Part shown: positions 33,830 to 45,783 of the stretch, one piece after another
How the letters are laid out: the number at the start of each line of letters is the position of its first letter
Position numbering within the stretch: position 1 is the stretch's first letter
Assembly (NCBI GenBank): GCA_025667525.1
Contig: CM046881.1
Span: 496,207,627 to 496,271,626, forward strand
Direction: 5' to 3'
Length of the DNA: 64,000 nt
Origin: Glebionis coronaria
Lineage: Eukaryota; Streptophyta; Magnoliopsida; Asterales; Asteraceae
Translations under genes and position numbers: made by a program
Notes under the pieces: model-generated
What the model saw: only the letters and a program-made list of their open reading frames with translations
The model's database searches: none
Told to the model about the DNA's origin: nothing

Positions 33830-35236
33830 CGACGAATAGGAAAACTTTTCTACAAAAGCCAAGACTACACCTTCCCCCACAAAGAGGCTTCATCAGCGGG
33901 AGGAGATGCGTTCGCCCAGGATCCTACCTTCGCCCCTGACTGGGAGCTCCCTGCATCCTCCTACCTAACGAGTGCATTTGACTGCGCAAGCTTTTTAGAC
34001 AACCTCGTGCCCCCTGGCCGAGAGGTAGTGCTTGAAAGGATGAGGGATTCTGTCCTGGCCGATGAGGCAAGTTATCTGGCTGCGCAGCAAGTGACACTGA
34101 CATCGCACCTCAAGAAGAGATACCTAGGGTTGGCTGACAAACTCCATGTGACAGAGGAAAAACTGAGGCGGCTTACTGAAGAGAAATCCACCGCTCTCGG
34201 CGATATGTAGGAAAAAATACACCAAGAGGTCGAGAGAGGAAGAAAAGATGCCGCCCTCCTCCATTCCTTAACAGAAGAAAGGAACAGGTTATCCACCGCT
34301 CTGGAAGAAGAGCGCGCCCAACTTCACCAGATAAAGGCCTCCAACTTTGTTTCTATGGGGGCCTTTGAGGGGGGAAGAATAGGTTCGATGTTGATGTTGA
34401 TGCTCTGGGTGCGAAGGTAAAGGAAGATGTAAGCGATCTCAACTATCAATTGAAGAGATTGAGTATCGAACTGGATGAGGAGTTGTACCCCCTCCTGATG
34501 AAAGAGATAGCCGAGAAGCGGTGGTTAGTGCGTCATGGTCTACGCCTAGCCGCAATGGTGGCTTTGGAAGACCCCACCCTGTGAGCCTTATTCTCCAAGT
34601 CTGTCATAGCTGCCATCAATGAGGGCACTTCAAGAGGTTTGGTGACAGCGCACAAGGAGAAGTTACTGAACAAAGAACTATCAGAGGTGCCTTTTTACGA
34701 TCCGAAGGCCGACACCAAGCTCACCGCAACCATGAAAGAAATGAGTGTATGTCCGCTGCCCTCGTTTGGCTTGGAGGACCAGGATCATGAAGTGCCCATT
34801 GAAGTGGTAATGGAGGGCCTCACCTTGGCGCGCCATAAGGCAGGGGGCGCAGAAGCACTGGCAGACTTTTACCTAAAACCATCTATGGAGTAGTTGACCG
34901 TGCCAGTATTCGCGCATCCCAAGGATATTCTTGATCCCTTCAAGATTCAGAAGGAAATGCCACTATAGGAGGTCCTCGCAGCGCACGAGAGTCGTGTTGT
35001 TGCCAAGAAAGCCCTGCTGAACATAGAAGCAGCGCATTTTGTTGGTGCAGCCCACCTTGCTCCTACCATCCCTGTGTTACCATTGCCATTGCTGGAGAGG
35101 GATTTGCGCCTGCTGGACCGGATGGAAAAAAGTCTGAAGGATCACCGCACTTCTGCTTACTGCCCTTCTTTGCTAAAACTGAAAAGATCCTCCTCTGAGA
35201 CCCATCTGCTCTCCAATCGCCTTAGAGATTTGTAAA
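33830..35236 (+). pseudogene. Antisense gene of C, exon 3 (coiled coil)
   Basis: The exon continues with a low-charge stretch (YLTSAFDCASFLDNLVPPG), a long coiled coil (34010-34360; RYLGLADKLHVTEEKLRRL and following) and a mixed tail ending near SETHLLSNRLRDL at 35236. Stops at 34208, 34583, 34891 and 34966 and one shift near 34380 break it. An AATAAA-like signal (TAATAAAC) follows near 35276. Function is unknown. Confidence 0.6.
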
Positions 35237-35811
35237 CATATGTTGTATTTGTTATCTACGAATGTTTGCTTTTTATAATAAACACTATCCTTCTTTTGTT
35301 ATATAAAGTCTATTTAATGTTCATAGCGCAATTTCGCATAATAATCTAATGTAAACTTATAAATGGTCCATATGGGTTTGAGAAGCTCATTACGTGCGGT
35401 ATACCGCTACTACCATAAGGACGGTCAGGTGAGGCTGACCATTTGTTAGGTGTGCAGAAGTGTGTCTTAACAGTCTCAGAGTTTACTGGCTGCATAACTT
35501 GCTACGACGTCATTAATCGCAAGGGGCCTAACAAGGTTACACGATCCATGGTCGAAGGGGGTGCATCCCACTTACTCGACGAGTCTAATTAGTAGGGTAG
35601 GATCATTCCTCTTATTTCTCCTAGAAACGTTGTGCACGCGTGCGCCAATAGGCAATATATAATAAGAAAAAGTATATATGGCATAAAGAAAAAATTTTGA
35701 GAACGCGTTGTGGAACTAGCTAGGGACCACGACTGTTTTATTGATACTTGCAAGATTTTAAACACAAAAAATAAAAGGAAAAACAATACATTCACTTAGG
35801 AAGTTTCGCTC
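35237..35811. other. Spacer between convergent pol and antisense gene of C
   Basis: The ends of pol (minus) and the antisense gene (plus) face each other across about 575 bp. I see no further gene; possible polyadenylation signals are the only features. Confidence 0.5.
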
Positions 35812-37190
35812 TTAAAGGTAGCACTTCTTTAGATGGCATATGTTCCAAGGTCTTTGTAGGTCACGACCATCCATATCGCGTAGCCGGTACGCACCATTTC
35901 TAAGTGCATCTGTCACTATGTAGGGTCCTTCCCATTTTGGTCCAAGCTTCCCTGTATTCTCAGCGCGAATGGCCGCGTTTGAGCGATACACAAAGTCACC
36001 TGGTTTGAAGGAGATCTTGCGCACCCTAGCATCATAGTAACCTTTCATCTTTGCTTTTGACTTGGATTTGTGGATTGCTGCTAACTCTCGTCGCTCCTCG
36101 ATTATGTCTAGGTTCAATCACAGCTCATCGTCGTTAGTAACCATATCTACCTCTGCTGTGCGGAGTGTTTGCAGTCCTATCTCAGCTGGAATGACTGCTT
36201 CTGTTCCATATGTGAGGGCGAAGGGGGTATCACATGTGGCTGTCTTGATCATCGTGCGATGTGCCCACAAAACATGCGACAACTCATCGACCCACTTCTT
36301 ATTATGCTCCCCCAACCGTGCTTTTATGCCATCCCCCAAACTCCTGTTTGCTCTCTCCATAAGTTCATTCGTTTGTGGGTGGGCAACCGATGTGAAACGT
36401 TGATGTATCCCATTCTTCGCGCACCAATCCTTGAATGGGTTCTCTGCGAACTGCTTTCCATTATCTAAGACTATTTCACCGGGCAGCCCGAAACGACATA
36501 CTATGTTGTCCCATATGAACCTTTTCACCTGATTCCCCGTTATCGTTGCGACTGCCTTTGCCTCAATCCATCTTGTAAAGTAATCCATCGCGACTATGAG
36601 GAACTTAACTCCTCCCGTCGCTACGGGAAAGGGTCCCGCGATATCGATTCCCCATTTGAAGAATGGCCACGGGGAGGTAATCGACGTGAGCTCCTCCTGG
36701 GGCTGCCTAGGTACTGGCCTGTGCACCTGGCAGTCATTGCAGTTATTAATGAGTGTTCGCGCGTCTGTATGCATAGTTGGCCAGTAGTACCCGCTACGCA
36801 ACGTTGTTGCCACCACGGACCTTGGTCTTGCGTGCATTCCGCATGACCCCTCGTGGATTTCGCTAATGATGTACTGCGCCTGTCGTGGTCCTACGCATCT
36901 TAACCATGGTTGGAGAAAAGATCGCTTGTAGAGGACCCCATCTCTGACTTCAAATTGCCTCGAACGTCTTCGCACTCGCCGTGACTCATTTTTGTCATGC
37001 GGGAGTGAGTCATTCGTCAAATAATCCATAATCGGAGTCATCCATGTAGGGCCTTCTTCCTCCACGACCGACGAGACCTCCTGCTCATTGATTATTTTTT
37101 CCTTGAGGATTTCCACCAGGACTTGTTTCGACAAGTGCGCAAAACTGGTGGAAGCTATCTTGCTAAGTGCATCTGCTTTCTTGTTCTCCC
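35812..37190 (-). pseudogene. Integrase of C
   Basis: Two frames, 36118-37134 and 35812-36117, are one gene with a TGA at 36115-36117 where relatives have arginine. The zinc-binding part (HEGSCGMHARPR...NNCNDCQVH) precedes a catalytic core with D in WGIDIAGPF, D in VLDNGKQF and E in ELMERANRSL. The usual GQVE is altered here to ELME. The C-terminal part (FKPGDFVYR, GPKWEGPYIV) has no chromodomain, as in the Tat lineage. Integrase would insert the cDNA into the genome. Confidence 0.85.
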
Positions 37191-37974
37191 CCCCCCCCCC
37201 CCCCTGGGTACTTGGCGTATCTGGAACTTATGGAACCCCTCAATCAATGCTTTGGCTTTTTGTAAGTACTGCACCATATTATCCTCTTTTGCTTCATAAT
37301 CACCAAGTATATGGTTCGCTACCAACCGAGAATCTACATTTGCTTCGAGATTGTGCACGCCCATTCTTGCTGCGATTCTTATCCCTACTATCAGCGCTTC
37401 ATACTCTGCCTCATTATTTGTGTCTGTGAATTCAAAACGTAATGCGTGTGAACTCCATTCCTTCTGGATTGGTGAGTATGAGTCCCGCGCCTGATCCATC
37501 AGTGCAGGATGACCCATCTGTGAATAAGATCCACGGGGCTTGGTCTTCTTCCTTTTGATCTAGCCCCTGAGCGCCCTCTTCTGGCTTTTCAATAATAAAA
37601 TCCGCCAGAATTTGGCCTTTCACTTCATTGCGCGGTCTGTAGGTAATGTTGTGTTCCCCTAGTAGAACACTCTATTTTTGCAACCTGCCTGCGACATCTG
37701 GTTTTGAGATCACCTGCTTTATGTGTTGATCCGTTATCACCACTATTGGGTGCGCTTGGAAATATCTGCGCAACCTCTTTGTTGTGAACACTAGCGCGAG
37801 CACTAATTTCTCCATCGGGGTGTAATTTAGCTCCGAGCTCTGTAACGCCCTACTTATAAAGTACACTGGTGTTTGCACATTTTCCATGTCCGTCATTAGC
37901 ACCGCGCTGATCGCTCCATGTGTTGCGGATAAATACATTATCATCTCTTCTTTAGGTCGTGGCGCGACTAACAT
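37155..37974 (-). pseudogene. RNase H domains of C (two in tandem)
   Basis: The first part (37672-37974; MYLSATHGAISAVL, YTPMEKLVLAL, VITDQHIKQV) is the gypsy RNase H, ending in a TAG in place of Trp. The second (37155-37623; WILFTDGSSCTDGSGAGLIL, TNNEAEYEALIVGI, VDSRLVANHILG) is the extra archaeal-type RNase H typical of Tat elements. Frameshifts occur near 37440 and at a run of 17 C (37188-37204). The domains degrade RNA in RNA-DNA hybrids during cDNA synthesis. Confidence 0.85.
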
Positions 37975-37997
37975 GGGGAGCGAAGCTAAATGTGCTT

Positions 37998-39197
37998 TTA
38001 ATTCCTCGAAGGCCTTTTCTGCTTCCTTCGTCCAATTGAAGTCCCCTTTTTTAATGCACTTTTAAGTGTTTTAAATAAGGGGAGCGACTTCTCTGCTAAC
38101 TTGGACAAGAACCTGTTCAATCCTGCGAGCTTCGCATTTAGCGACTGCACTTCCTTTTTCGTTTTTGGGCTCTGGAGTTGAATGACCGCGTTTGTTTTCT
38201 CCGGACAGGGATTGATTCCATTGGGGTCAATCATGTATGCTAGGAACATGCCTTCTGTCGCCCCAAAAGTGCACTTCTTTGGATTTAACTTCATGTTTAT
38301 CCTTCTGAGGGTAGAGAATGTTTCCTCTATATCCCGAATAAGCTCGCTCTCCGTATGACTCTTTATTACCAAGTCATCGACATACACCTCCAAATTTTTC
38401 CCTATTTGGCTTTCAAATGCCTTATCAACCAGCCGTTGATACGTGGCCCCTGCGTTCTTTAGTCTAAACGGCATTTTTGTGTAACAGTACACGCCCTGGC
38501 TAGTATGGAATGTTGTCTTTTCCTCATCTTCTTCTGCCATTTGTATCTGATGGTATCCCTTGTATGCGTCCAGGAAGCATTTGAAGGGGTATCCGCACAA
38601 TGATTCCACCTTCCAATCTATTTCCAGGAGTGGGTAGCAATCTTGGGGACAATCTTTATTGAGGTCCGTGAAATCAACGCACATGTGCCAGCTGCCATCA
38701 TGTTTCTTTACCATTACCGGGTTAGCGAGCCAGTCGTGATAGTAAACTTCCCTCATGATTCCTGCGTCCACCAGCTTTTTTACCTCGTCCAGTATTACTT
38801 TGTTGCGCTCTGGAGCCTGTTCTCTTTTCTTTTACCTAACCGGAGGGTATCCTTCGCGGATCTGAAGCTTGTGTTCGGCTATCAACCTTGGCACCCCTGT
38901 CATATCTTTGGGTTCCCATGCGAAGACGTCCAGATTATCCTTCAAAAGGAGACACATGTCTGTCTTTCCTTTATCAGATAATGTTCCTCTGATCGTTATC
39001 TCCTGATCCGGGTACTGCGGATGCACTGCTACCTTCAAGTTTGGTGGTGAGTCCATCTTTGGTTCCATCGTGATCCTAGGCGGTTCTGTGATCGCGTTGC
39101 ATTCTGTGGGTGTTAATGCCGTGTTGAATATTGTTACTATCCCTCCATCAACTGGGATTTTCATCATACCGTGAGCCGTAGAAGGTACCGCTCGCAT
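37998..39197 (-). pseudogene. Reverse transcriptase of C
   Basis: The frame reads through VKKHDGSWHMCVDFTDLNK, CFLDAYKGYHQIQMAEED, MPFRLKNAGATYQRLVDKAF and LEVYVDDLVIKSHTE. The YVDD catalytic pair is kept. One TAA near 38832 replaces a probable Gln, and a 1-bp loss in a G run near 38050 shifts the frame before RNase H. The sequence fits the Tat lineage. A working enzyme would copy element RNA in cytoplasmic particles. Confidence 0.9.
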
Positions 39198-39850
39198 TGC
39201 TAGTATAGCTGGTCGCCCTATGATCCCGTTATATTACGATGGCGACCGTATGATCAAAAAATTCATTGGAACTTCAGTCGAGTGCTCATCATTTCCCACT
39301 CTTACTGCTAACTCTAGTTGGCCCAAGGGCCATACCGCTTCTCCGCTGAATCCAATGAGCAGGGAAGTCGCAGTTGGCTCTTTATTTTTGCGCCAAGCTT
39401 TAAAAAGCAGTGCTCGTACATTATTTCTGTTGATGAACCTCCATCCACATACATGCGATGTATGATGTGCTGACCAATACTTATTTCTATAACTAGCAGG
39501 CCGTCTGCGATGTTCCTTGCATTGAGTGGGGGGAAGGAAATGTCTTTTCCCTTCGAGAACTTTTGGCTCACCCTCTGCCTTGTCCTTCGTTGCCACGACT
39601 CCACCATGTAAATGTTCACGCTAGCGATAATTTGTCTATCAACCTTCATGGTTTCCTTGACAAGGTGTTTTAGCTCGCCTTTCTTTACTCTATTCTCGAT
39701 ATATTTTTGCAGCTGAATACATTCGTTCGTAGCGTGCCCTCTCTCATTGTGGTATTCACAATATCTATTACTGGCGCGTTTTTCGACCGGGGTGGTCATT
39801 GGTGTTAGCCTTGTGAAACTCGCACCTTCTGACATGAGGATTTCTCTTGG
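39198..39850 (-). pseudogene. Gag tail and protease of C
   Basis: After the gag stop the frame continues with CEYHNERGHATNEC, a zinc-knuckle-like motif, and then a protease core with MYVDGGSSTEIMYEH, where D-G-G replaces the usual D-T/S-G as is common in Tat elements. A frame change near 39340 and a TAA near 39235 interrupt it before YNGIIGRP. The protease would mature the Gag and Pol proteins. Confidence 0.75.
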
Positions 39851-39852
39851 GG

Positions 39853-41028
39853 TTAACTTAAGGGGGTAAATCTTGAGTTATAAGCTCGCCCCTCTCTTCT
39901 CCTTCCTATGTAATCAACGTGTAGAGATCTGCCTTGCTTGTTTGGTCCTTCATTGGGTATGCGGATAGATCTATGATCATGAGTGCCTCGCGTTATTTCT
40001 GAAGCGGCCGATTCTCCTTGTATGAAAGACCTTACCCGCCTTAGTACACCATCGAAGGTTTCGTGCATGCTTTCATTAAGCTTCTTTATTAGATCGTTGT
40101 TTCGTATGCCCGCCTTGAAGCAGGATACTTTCAAAATTTCTGGGCAGTCCTTTATTTGAAGACACTCGCTCTTGAAACGTTCCAGGAAGTCTTCCAAGTA
40201 TTCGCCCTGGTTCTGCTTTACCCTGGCGAGCGATACAGCACTCCTGTCATGTCTTTTCTGTTGCACATAACTTCTTTTGAACGCTTTTCGCAACACTTCG
40301 TACCCGTTGACTGTTCGCGACGGGAGCCTATCGAACCACGTCCGCGTGTTCCCTACAAGTGTAGAGTTAAACATATTACACCATACGGGTTCTGGCCATT
40401 GTTCGATACCTGCATGGGATTCGAATACTTTCAAGTGGTCTTCTGGATCCGTCGTGCCATCATAAGTTTTTACGTTTAATGGCATGCGGCGCTTTCTGGT
40501 GTCTCCATAATGTTGTATGCGCCTCGTAAAAGCGTTTTTCGTGGCTCTCCTCCAAGGTTGTGAGAAGACTTGGTCCTCCGAGGAATAACTTACGCGTATA
40601 CGTTTTTCGGACGGATTATCACTTGATCCTGACAGATTACCTTCTGAGGATGAGGCATGCTTCGCGCGCTTTGCTTTCTCTACCATCTTTTCATGTTTTG
40701 CCACCAAAGGGATGAGTGCTTGTAGGTTATGAGCTACATACTCCTCCATCATGTGTGCCTTTGTAGCGATGAGTTCCCTTCTCTCCTCTTGAGGCGTCTT
40801 TCTTTTCTGTTTATTGGGAGGAGGCTGAGTTGACTCCCATTCGATGCCTTTTTCCCCTGCGGCAAGTAGGGGAGTTGAGAACAGTCCTACTGTTCTTATA
40901 ACTGGGGGATTGTTCACGTCCCGAGTGTTTGTCTCGCTGGCAGATCCAGGGGTAATATTTACTGATGTGATCCGGCCATCTACCATCGAGGATCCTTGAC
41001 GGCCTTCATTTTTACCGCTTTTCGTCAT
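39853..41028 (-). CDS. Gag of C
   Basis: An uninterrupted 391-residue frame starting 40 bp after the LTR. The retrotransposon gag domain is clear from residue 175 on (KTYDGTTDPEDHLKVFES, MFNSTLVGNTRTWFDRLP, SLARVKQNQGEYLEDFLERF, CFKAGIRNNDLIKKL). A Lys/Glu-rich region near residues 80-140 may form a helix. It stops at 39853, after which the gag tail and protease continue in the next ORF, so this is probably a nonsense-shortened form. Gag builds the particle that packages RNA. Confidence 0.85.
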   Translation of the reverse strand: MTKSGKNEGRQGSSMVDGRITSVNITPGSASETNTRDVNNPPVIRTVGLFSTPLLAAGEKGIEWESTQPPPNKQKRKTPQEERRELIATKAHMMEEYVAHNLQALIPLVAKHEKMVEKAKRAKHASSSEGNLSGSSDNPSEKRIRVSYSSEDQVFSQPWRRATKNAFTRRIQHYGDTRKRRMPLNVKTYDGTTDPEDHLKVFESHAGIEQWPEPVWCNMFNSTLVGNTRTWFDRLPSRTVNGYEVLRKAFKRSYVQQKRHDRSAVSLARVKQNQGEYLEDFLERFKSECLQIKDCPEILKVSCFKAGIRNNDLIKKLNESMHETFDGVLRRVRSFIQGESAASEITRGTHDHRSIRIPNEGPNKQGRSLHVDYIGRRREGRAYNSRFTPLS

Positions 41029-41045
41029 TAGATAGAGCTTAGTGT

Positions 41046-41067
41046 GGGTCCCACGGATGGCGCCAAC
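41046..41067 (-). promoter_or_regulatory. Primer binding site region of C
   Basis: Next to the 5' LTR the minus strand reads TTGGCGCCATCCGTGGGACC. TGGCGCC is the usual core of Tat-lineage primer sites; the exact tRNA is not certain from the sequence. Confidence 0.6.
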
Positions 41068-41068
41068 T

Positions 41069-41651
41069 TATTGATGCAAAAGTTGGGTAGACCGAGCTTA
41101 ACCCAAATTAGGCCTAATTTGGGGTCTTATGTACTCCGGCTCTCGCACCAAGTGAAACTTGCTTTAGGACCCTGCGCACTAAACAAACACCATTAGGCTT
41201 CCCGTGGGTTTGTTACCCATGATTAGACTCCGGCGTGAGAGTAAGTAATCGGTTTAGAGTATATTAGTGTTTAGGGTATTGTGTGTATCGTACCTTTGTG
41301 GAACCGAAGGGGTTCCTTTTATACTCGAGAGAGTCCAGGCTGGGCTCCCTGTTCTTGCGGCCAAAGGAAGAGATAATGACTTGAAATAGCTTGATCTTCA
41401 TTATCCAACTAAGGCAAGTGTATATCCCTTTTCCTTAGGCGAATATAACTATAATATAAGTTATATTCGGTCTGATCCTGTCGCACTGCGACAAGGACTT
41501 GGTTAAGTAATTAACCTCTTGTGCGTCAGCGGCTTACCGAGCTTTATGGGCTAAGTGCATACAACGCACAGGTATCTAATCCATTCCTAATGGATACAGG
41601 TAGTATCCGTGGGTCGGACTATCCAGCCCGACTAGGGACTATACGTCATCA
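41069..41651 (-). repeat. 5' LTR of C
   Basis: 583 bp, collinear with 22057-22631, ending next to GATAT (41652-41656). Its outer TG/CA pair reads TA at the gag-proximal side, a probable point mutation. Confidence 0.9.
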
Positions 41652-41656
41652 GATAT

Positions 41657-42789
41657 CAAGATGGGTGAGAGTGATTCTAGTCCTTGAAGACCTATTAGTT
41701 ACTTTAGTCTGTTTGGGCTTTGCATTGGTTCCTTGAAGACTTGGAATGCATTTTGCAGCTAAGGTACGTTTTCATCCTTCCACACGCCCTATTGATCATT
41801 CTTTTGATCATTACTTGACTATGTGCTTGTTCTTGGCATCCTCCTTGACGTTTGTTTGTGGTATGTGATTCTATTGTTATACCCTCTTAAACCTTCATTG
41901 CTTGGATACTTGACTCACTTCGTAGATGTAGAGTGAGTTAGTAGTAGCTTAAAGTATCAAGCATGATTTCCATGGTTTGCAACCATACGGTTAGTAGGCC
42001 CTATATCATGTGTAATATGTGCAATTGAGCTCATCTATGCGATGATTGATTAATCCCTTGAGATACCAAACTACTCCATAAGTTGTAGTTGGGATATTAC
42101 ACATTTGGAATTGAAATATTCCAAGGAGATTGTTATTGTAAACCCTATCAATAATAATTGTCCGATCATGTGGGAGAGAAAGTGAATCTATACTTTCCAC
42201 CATTGTTGATTCGCCAAAGCTTCAATCACTCAAGATTAATTGATTCCAAGTTGTGGGTTTCACTCATCCCTCTTCCAACATCAATTTATTGTAAGTATAT
42301 TCATTTAATTTTAATCAATTTGTTCTAGGGTTCTTATTTTCATAATTGGGGATTTTTAATATTAATATTGAATTAGAACCTTGCTAGGAATGTGGGTTGA
42401 CATAGTTATATTACTATGATTCCTTAGGTTCGAATTCATTGCGATTTTACTAAAACCCACTTGTAGAACAATTCGAATTTTGACTAAGTTATTATGGTTA
42501 AATGATGGAATTGATTTGAACCCGTGAACAAATTGGTAATTGCATTGTTAATGCTTACCTAAAAACGAATTTTTGATAAAATAATGTTCAAGTTCATGGT
42601 TGATTTTACATAGTTCATATGTTCTAGTCAATGATGAATTGGGTACATTGTGAACATGGGAATGATAAGGATTAACCCTTTGTTTGTCAAGCAACTAATC
42701 AAACACTTTCTCACGATTTTTATTTTTGGTTGTTATGTAGCATATGAGTGATTGGGGGAAAAAATATGTTATTTATAGGTGTTTAATCA
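41657..42789 (+). other. Leader of B2 resumed after C
   Basis: Non-coding sequence that continues the B2 leader, matching B1 from about 6780 on. No gene is seen. Confidence 0.7.
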
Positions 42790-43824
42790 TGCCTTCGGAA
42801 TATCAACAAGACCACCAATATACTAAAACTTACATGCCTAATCTTGCCGACATTTGTCCTTCGGAAACCCTTGCTAAAACTTTTCGTTCACTTCAAAACC
42901 ATTGCTTTCATGAGGGTAGAGTTGTCCAAGAGGACATTGAGGGTTATGGCTACATCAAGTTCATGTTTTCTCAAATTGGTTTTGATTGTTTATTAAAAAT
43001 CAAGCATTTACCCTCACTTCCTCTTAGAGTTCTTTAGCACATATTCTCTTATCTCTAATGATAACGGAATATTTGTTAAGTTCATCATTAATGGTAAACT
43101 CATTCAGTACTATCTCGAGGAATTTGGCGAAGCACTTGGTGTGCCATATGAAGGTACATGTCATTTCACTGATTCATGGAGACTTGATTCTCTAAATTTG
43201 TCTTACGATAGCCCTCCATATGACACCGAAGAGCTAGACCTTGACCTCATCCTTGATGTCATTACCAAAGGGTGTGATAGAACCGTTGTATGAAGTATTC
43301 ACTCTACTAAGCGATCATTGAATCGATATGAGATACTCGTAAGCGACCTTAATGATTGTTTGCTCCGGTGGACCGACATTCTTAGGGAAAATGTGTTTTG
43401 TCTTGGTGGAAACTGGGATTATATACCAGCGTGTATGGCGCATATGATATTTTGCATCTTTACCAACACCAAGTACAATCTTGCATATTACATCGCTCGA
43501 CGGATCAACTATGCTCTTTCTAGACAAACCACAAATATTCCATATGTCATGCTTCTCACTCGTCTTTTTAAAAAGGTTGGTGAAGACTTTTTTGAACTCG
43601 ATCTTTCTCGCTTTCAATCGGTTAACCATGCGATGTTACCAATTCAAGCGTTGCAAGCACGAAAGCCTAGAAGTGATCGAGGTACGAGAATGAATGACCC
43701 ACAAGAGCCTGAAGATGAGGACACTGTTATGTCACGAAGTGATGGTGATGACGTAGGTACTAGTGCTCACTTTGGCTCTTTGAGTGACTCCACCCCATCC
43801 ATAAACACTTTTATGGACGGGTAA
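42790..43824 (+). pseudogene. ATHILA ORF1-like pseudogene of B2
   Basis: It aligns along its length with the intact B1 ORF (8474-9412). A small deletion near 43000 shifts the frame, and TGA at about 43290 replaces an Arg codon. Conserved pieces include RSLQNHCFHEGRVVQEDI, YPHFLLEFFSTYSL, RENVFCLGGNWDYIPACM and LLTRLFKKVGED. It keeps its native C-terminus (RKPRSDRGTRMNDPQEPEDE and a Ser/Asp-rich tail), showing what B1 lost. Domain function is not known. Confidence 0.8.
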
Positions 43825-44639
43825 GACCAAATTGTTCCACCTCCTCACTTTGCGACTAGTGATCTTCCAGAAAATTTCGGACTTGAGCATGTTTATTGTT
43901 CAAACCTTCAAACGCGTGGTGAGTAGTATGATCATAGAGTGGAGTCAAGGGGTGCATTCAAGATCATAGGGAAAATGATCAGGGGCTTTGGAAAAAAGAA
44001 GAAATGATGATCTAGTGAAGCTTGGCAATGATTCAAGGTTGACATGTTGGTTAACATGTTGTGTAATGTTGAACTATTTCCTTTTCATTAGACTTATTTA
44101 TCTTTCTTGCATTTAGGATTTGGATTTTTTTAACGAATACTTTGTGTTTGGATTACTAGATATTTTAATCCTAATTTGTTCATGCTATCGATCTTTCGAT
44201 GTGCATGACTTTGTGCAAGTTATGTGTTAGTTAGCTTTCTAGATTTTGGTTAATAGTCTACTTTGGCTTGATAAATCCTTGTCTAAAACCTAGGCTATTA
44301 AATGTTGCTGGAAGTCCACCATTTTGAAGCTACTACCCACGGTTCTTTAAATATGGGCGGTTCCTTAGTGATAAAGAACCGCAACCTTATTTAAGTAACC
44401 GCAGGCTCTGGATTCGACAGAATCTTTGCTTTACATTATTTTCCCTAAATCTTTGTAAACACTGATAAATTTTTTGCTAAAAACTAGTTTTTTCCCGAAT
44501 TAGCCTACCTAATTTCAATGTTCATCAAAATGAATTTTAACCCATTACTAGTTTGAATCATCCTTCTCCTTCTTAAACCTCTCTTGGTTGATCTTCTTAT
44601 TCATCCTCTAAGCCTTCTTCTAAACCTTGACACACAACC
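43825..44639 (+). other. Region between the two B2 ORFs
   Basis: About 800 bp without a gene. It contains the palindrome GCGGTTCCTTA...AAGAACCGC (44358-44382) and otherwise nothing I recognise. Confidence 0.6.
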
Positions 44640-45410
44640 ATGGTGTCCACTATATCATCAAACTCTTCCAAACCACTCTCATCCAAAAGAAATCTCAATA
44701 TCAAGTTTCCTAAACTTGGCTCTTCATCTTTTCTTACATCTAAGAATGAGATTTCTCCAATTCTCATTTCTTTATCACCTTCACCACCTCTTGCACCATT
44801 CAAGACTAGTTCAAATAATGGTACTAACCATTCACATGGTTCTACCTCCTCTTCATTCCAATCTAGGATGAATGAGTTGTCCTCACCCTTCACTCCTAGT
44901 CCTCATTTGGATGTGAACCCTCAATCTCTCCAAAGCATTCCCTTTGTGAATGACATTGTTGAGCCATTGGTTACCTCACCTTTCACTCCACCAAATTCAC
45001 CCATCTCACCATTGGACACCATGCCTCCTCCTCCCTCCAACACTCCACTTTTAGGTGTTCCCATTTCCCATCTCTTGATGATACAAGTACTGCTAGACCA
45101 GAAGTATCTAGGACAACACATAAAATTCAGAAGTACCCCCAGACTTGATGATACAAGTACTGCTAGACCAGAAGGAAGTTCTCCACCAATCAAGACTACT
45201 TATGCTAGGAAGAACAAGAAAGCTAAAGAGACTTCAAAGGAAGCAAAAACTCAAGTTTTGGATGAAGGGAATAAAGCTCAAGGTGTTGAGAAGACTGAAA
45301 ATGTACAAGCGGTACATACACAGTCAACGGTACATGAAGGAACGGTACATACATACTTGGAGGTAGATTCTGTTGTAACAGATCAAGAAGAGGGAACCTC
45401 TAGAGGTACT

Positions 45411-45783
45411 TGTTGTCTCTAATTTGTGATGATTAAACAAGAAAGAAAGGTAGATAGAAGATGAATTCTAGAGAGAGAAAAGAGAGAGAAGTGTGTGAAA
45501 CTTATGGAATGTTAGATTAAGAAAATGAACAACCAACAACACCTCTCCTAACATGCTAGGAGAGGTATTTATAGCCTTGCCTACATGTGGCATAATGGGC
45601 TATATGTTGGATTGGGTCGGGCTTAAATAAAATGCTTAGTACCTTGAAAGAGGCCTTTTAAGCTAGCCATCAAGCCCGTAATGTCACGACTATTATAACT
45701 AACTATTACAACGTTCTAATTAATGTTACAATATAAACCTATGAACGAACATACTTGTTTGACACAATATTTTGAGGCTAACA
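45411..45783 (-). repeat. 3' LTR of G-III
   Basis: It ends GAGGCTAACA at 45783 in plus-strand view, next to the polypurine tract (minus strand CATTGGGGGAGAT). The two-hairpin cassette reads CCTCTCCTA/TAGGAGAGG. Confidence 0.9.

Larger units (their letters stand above)
22057..41651 (-). mobile_element. Element C: Tat-type Ty3/gypsy retrotransposon, minus strand
   Basis: LTRs of 575-583 bp lie at 22057-22631 (3') and 41069-41651 (5'), ending TACGTCATCA, with GATAT duplicated outside (22052-22056 and 41652-41656). Minus-strand order is primer site, gag, protease, reverse transcriptase, RNase H, a second RNase H-like domain, and integrase without chromodomain, which fits the Tat lineage. Between integrase and the 3' LTR is a plus-strand spliced gene, itself split by G-II. 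Confidence 0.9.

Noticed and set aside
34007..34210. Possible host coiled-coil gene
   Set aside because: It is exon 3 of the antisense gene of C, bounded by introns and inside that element.
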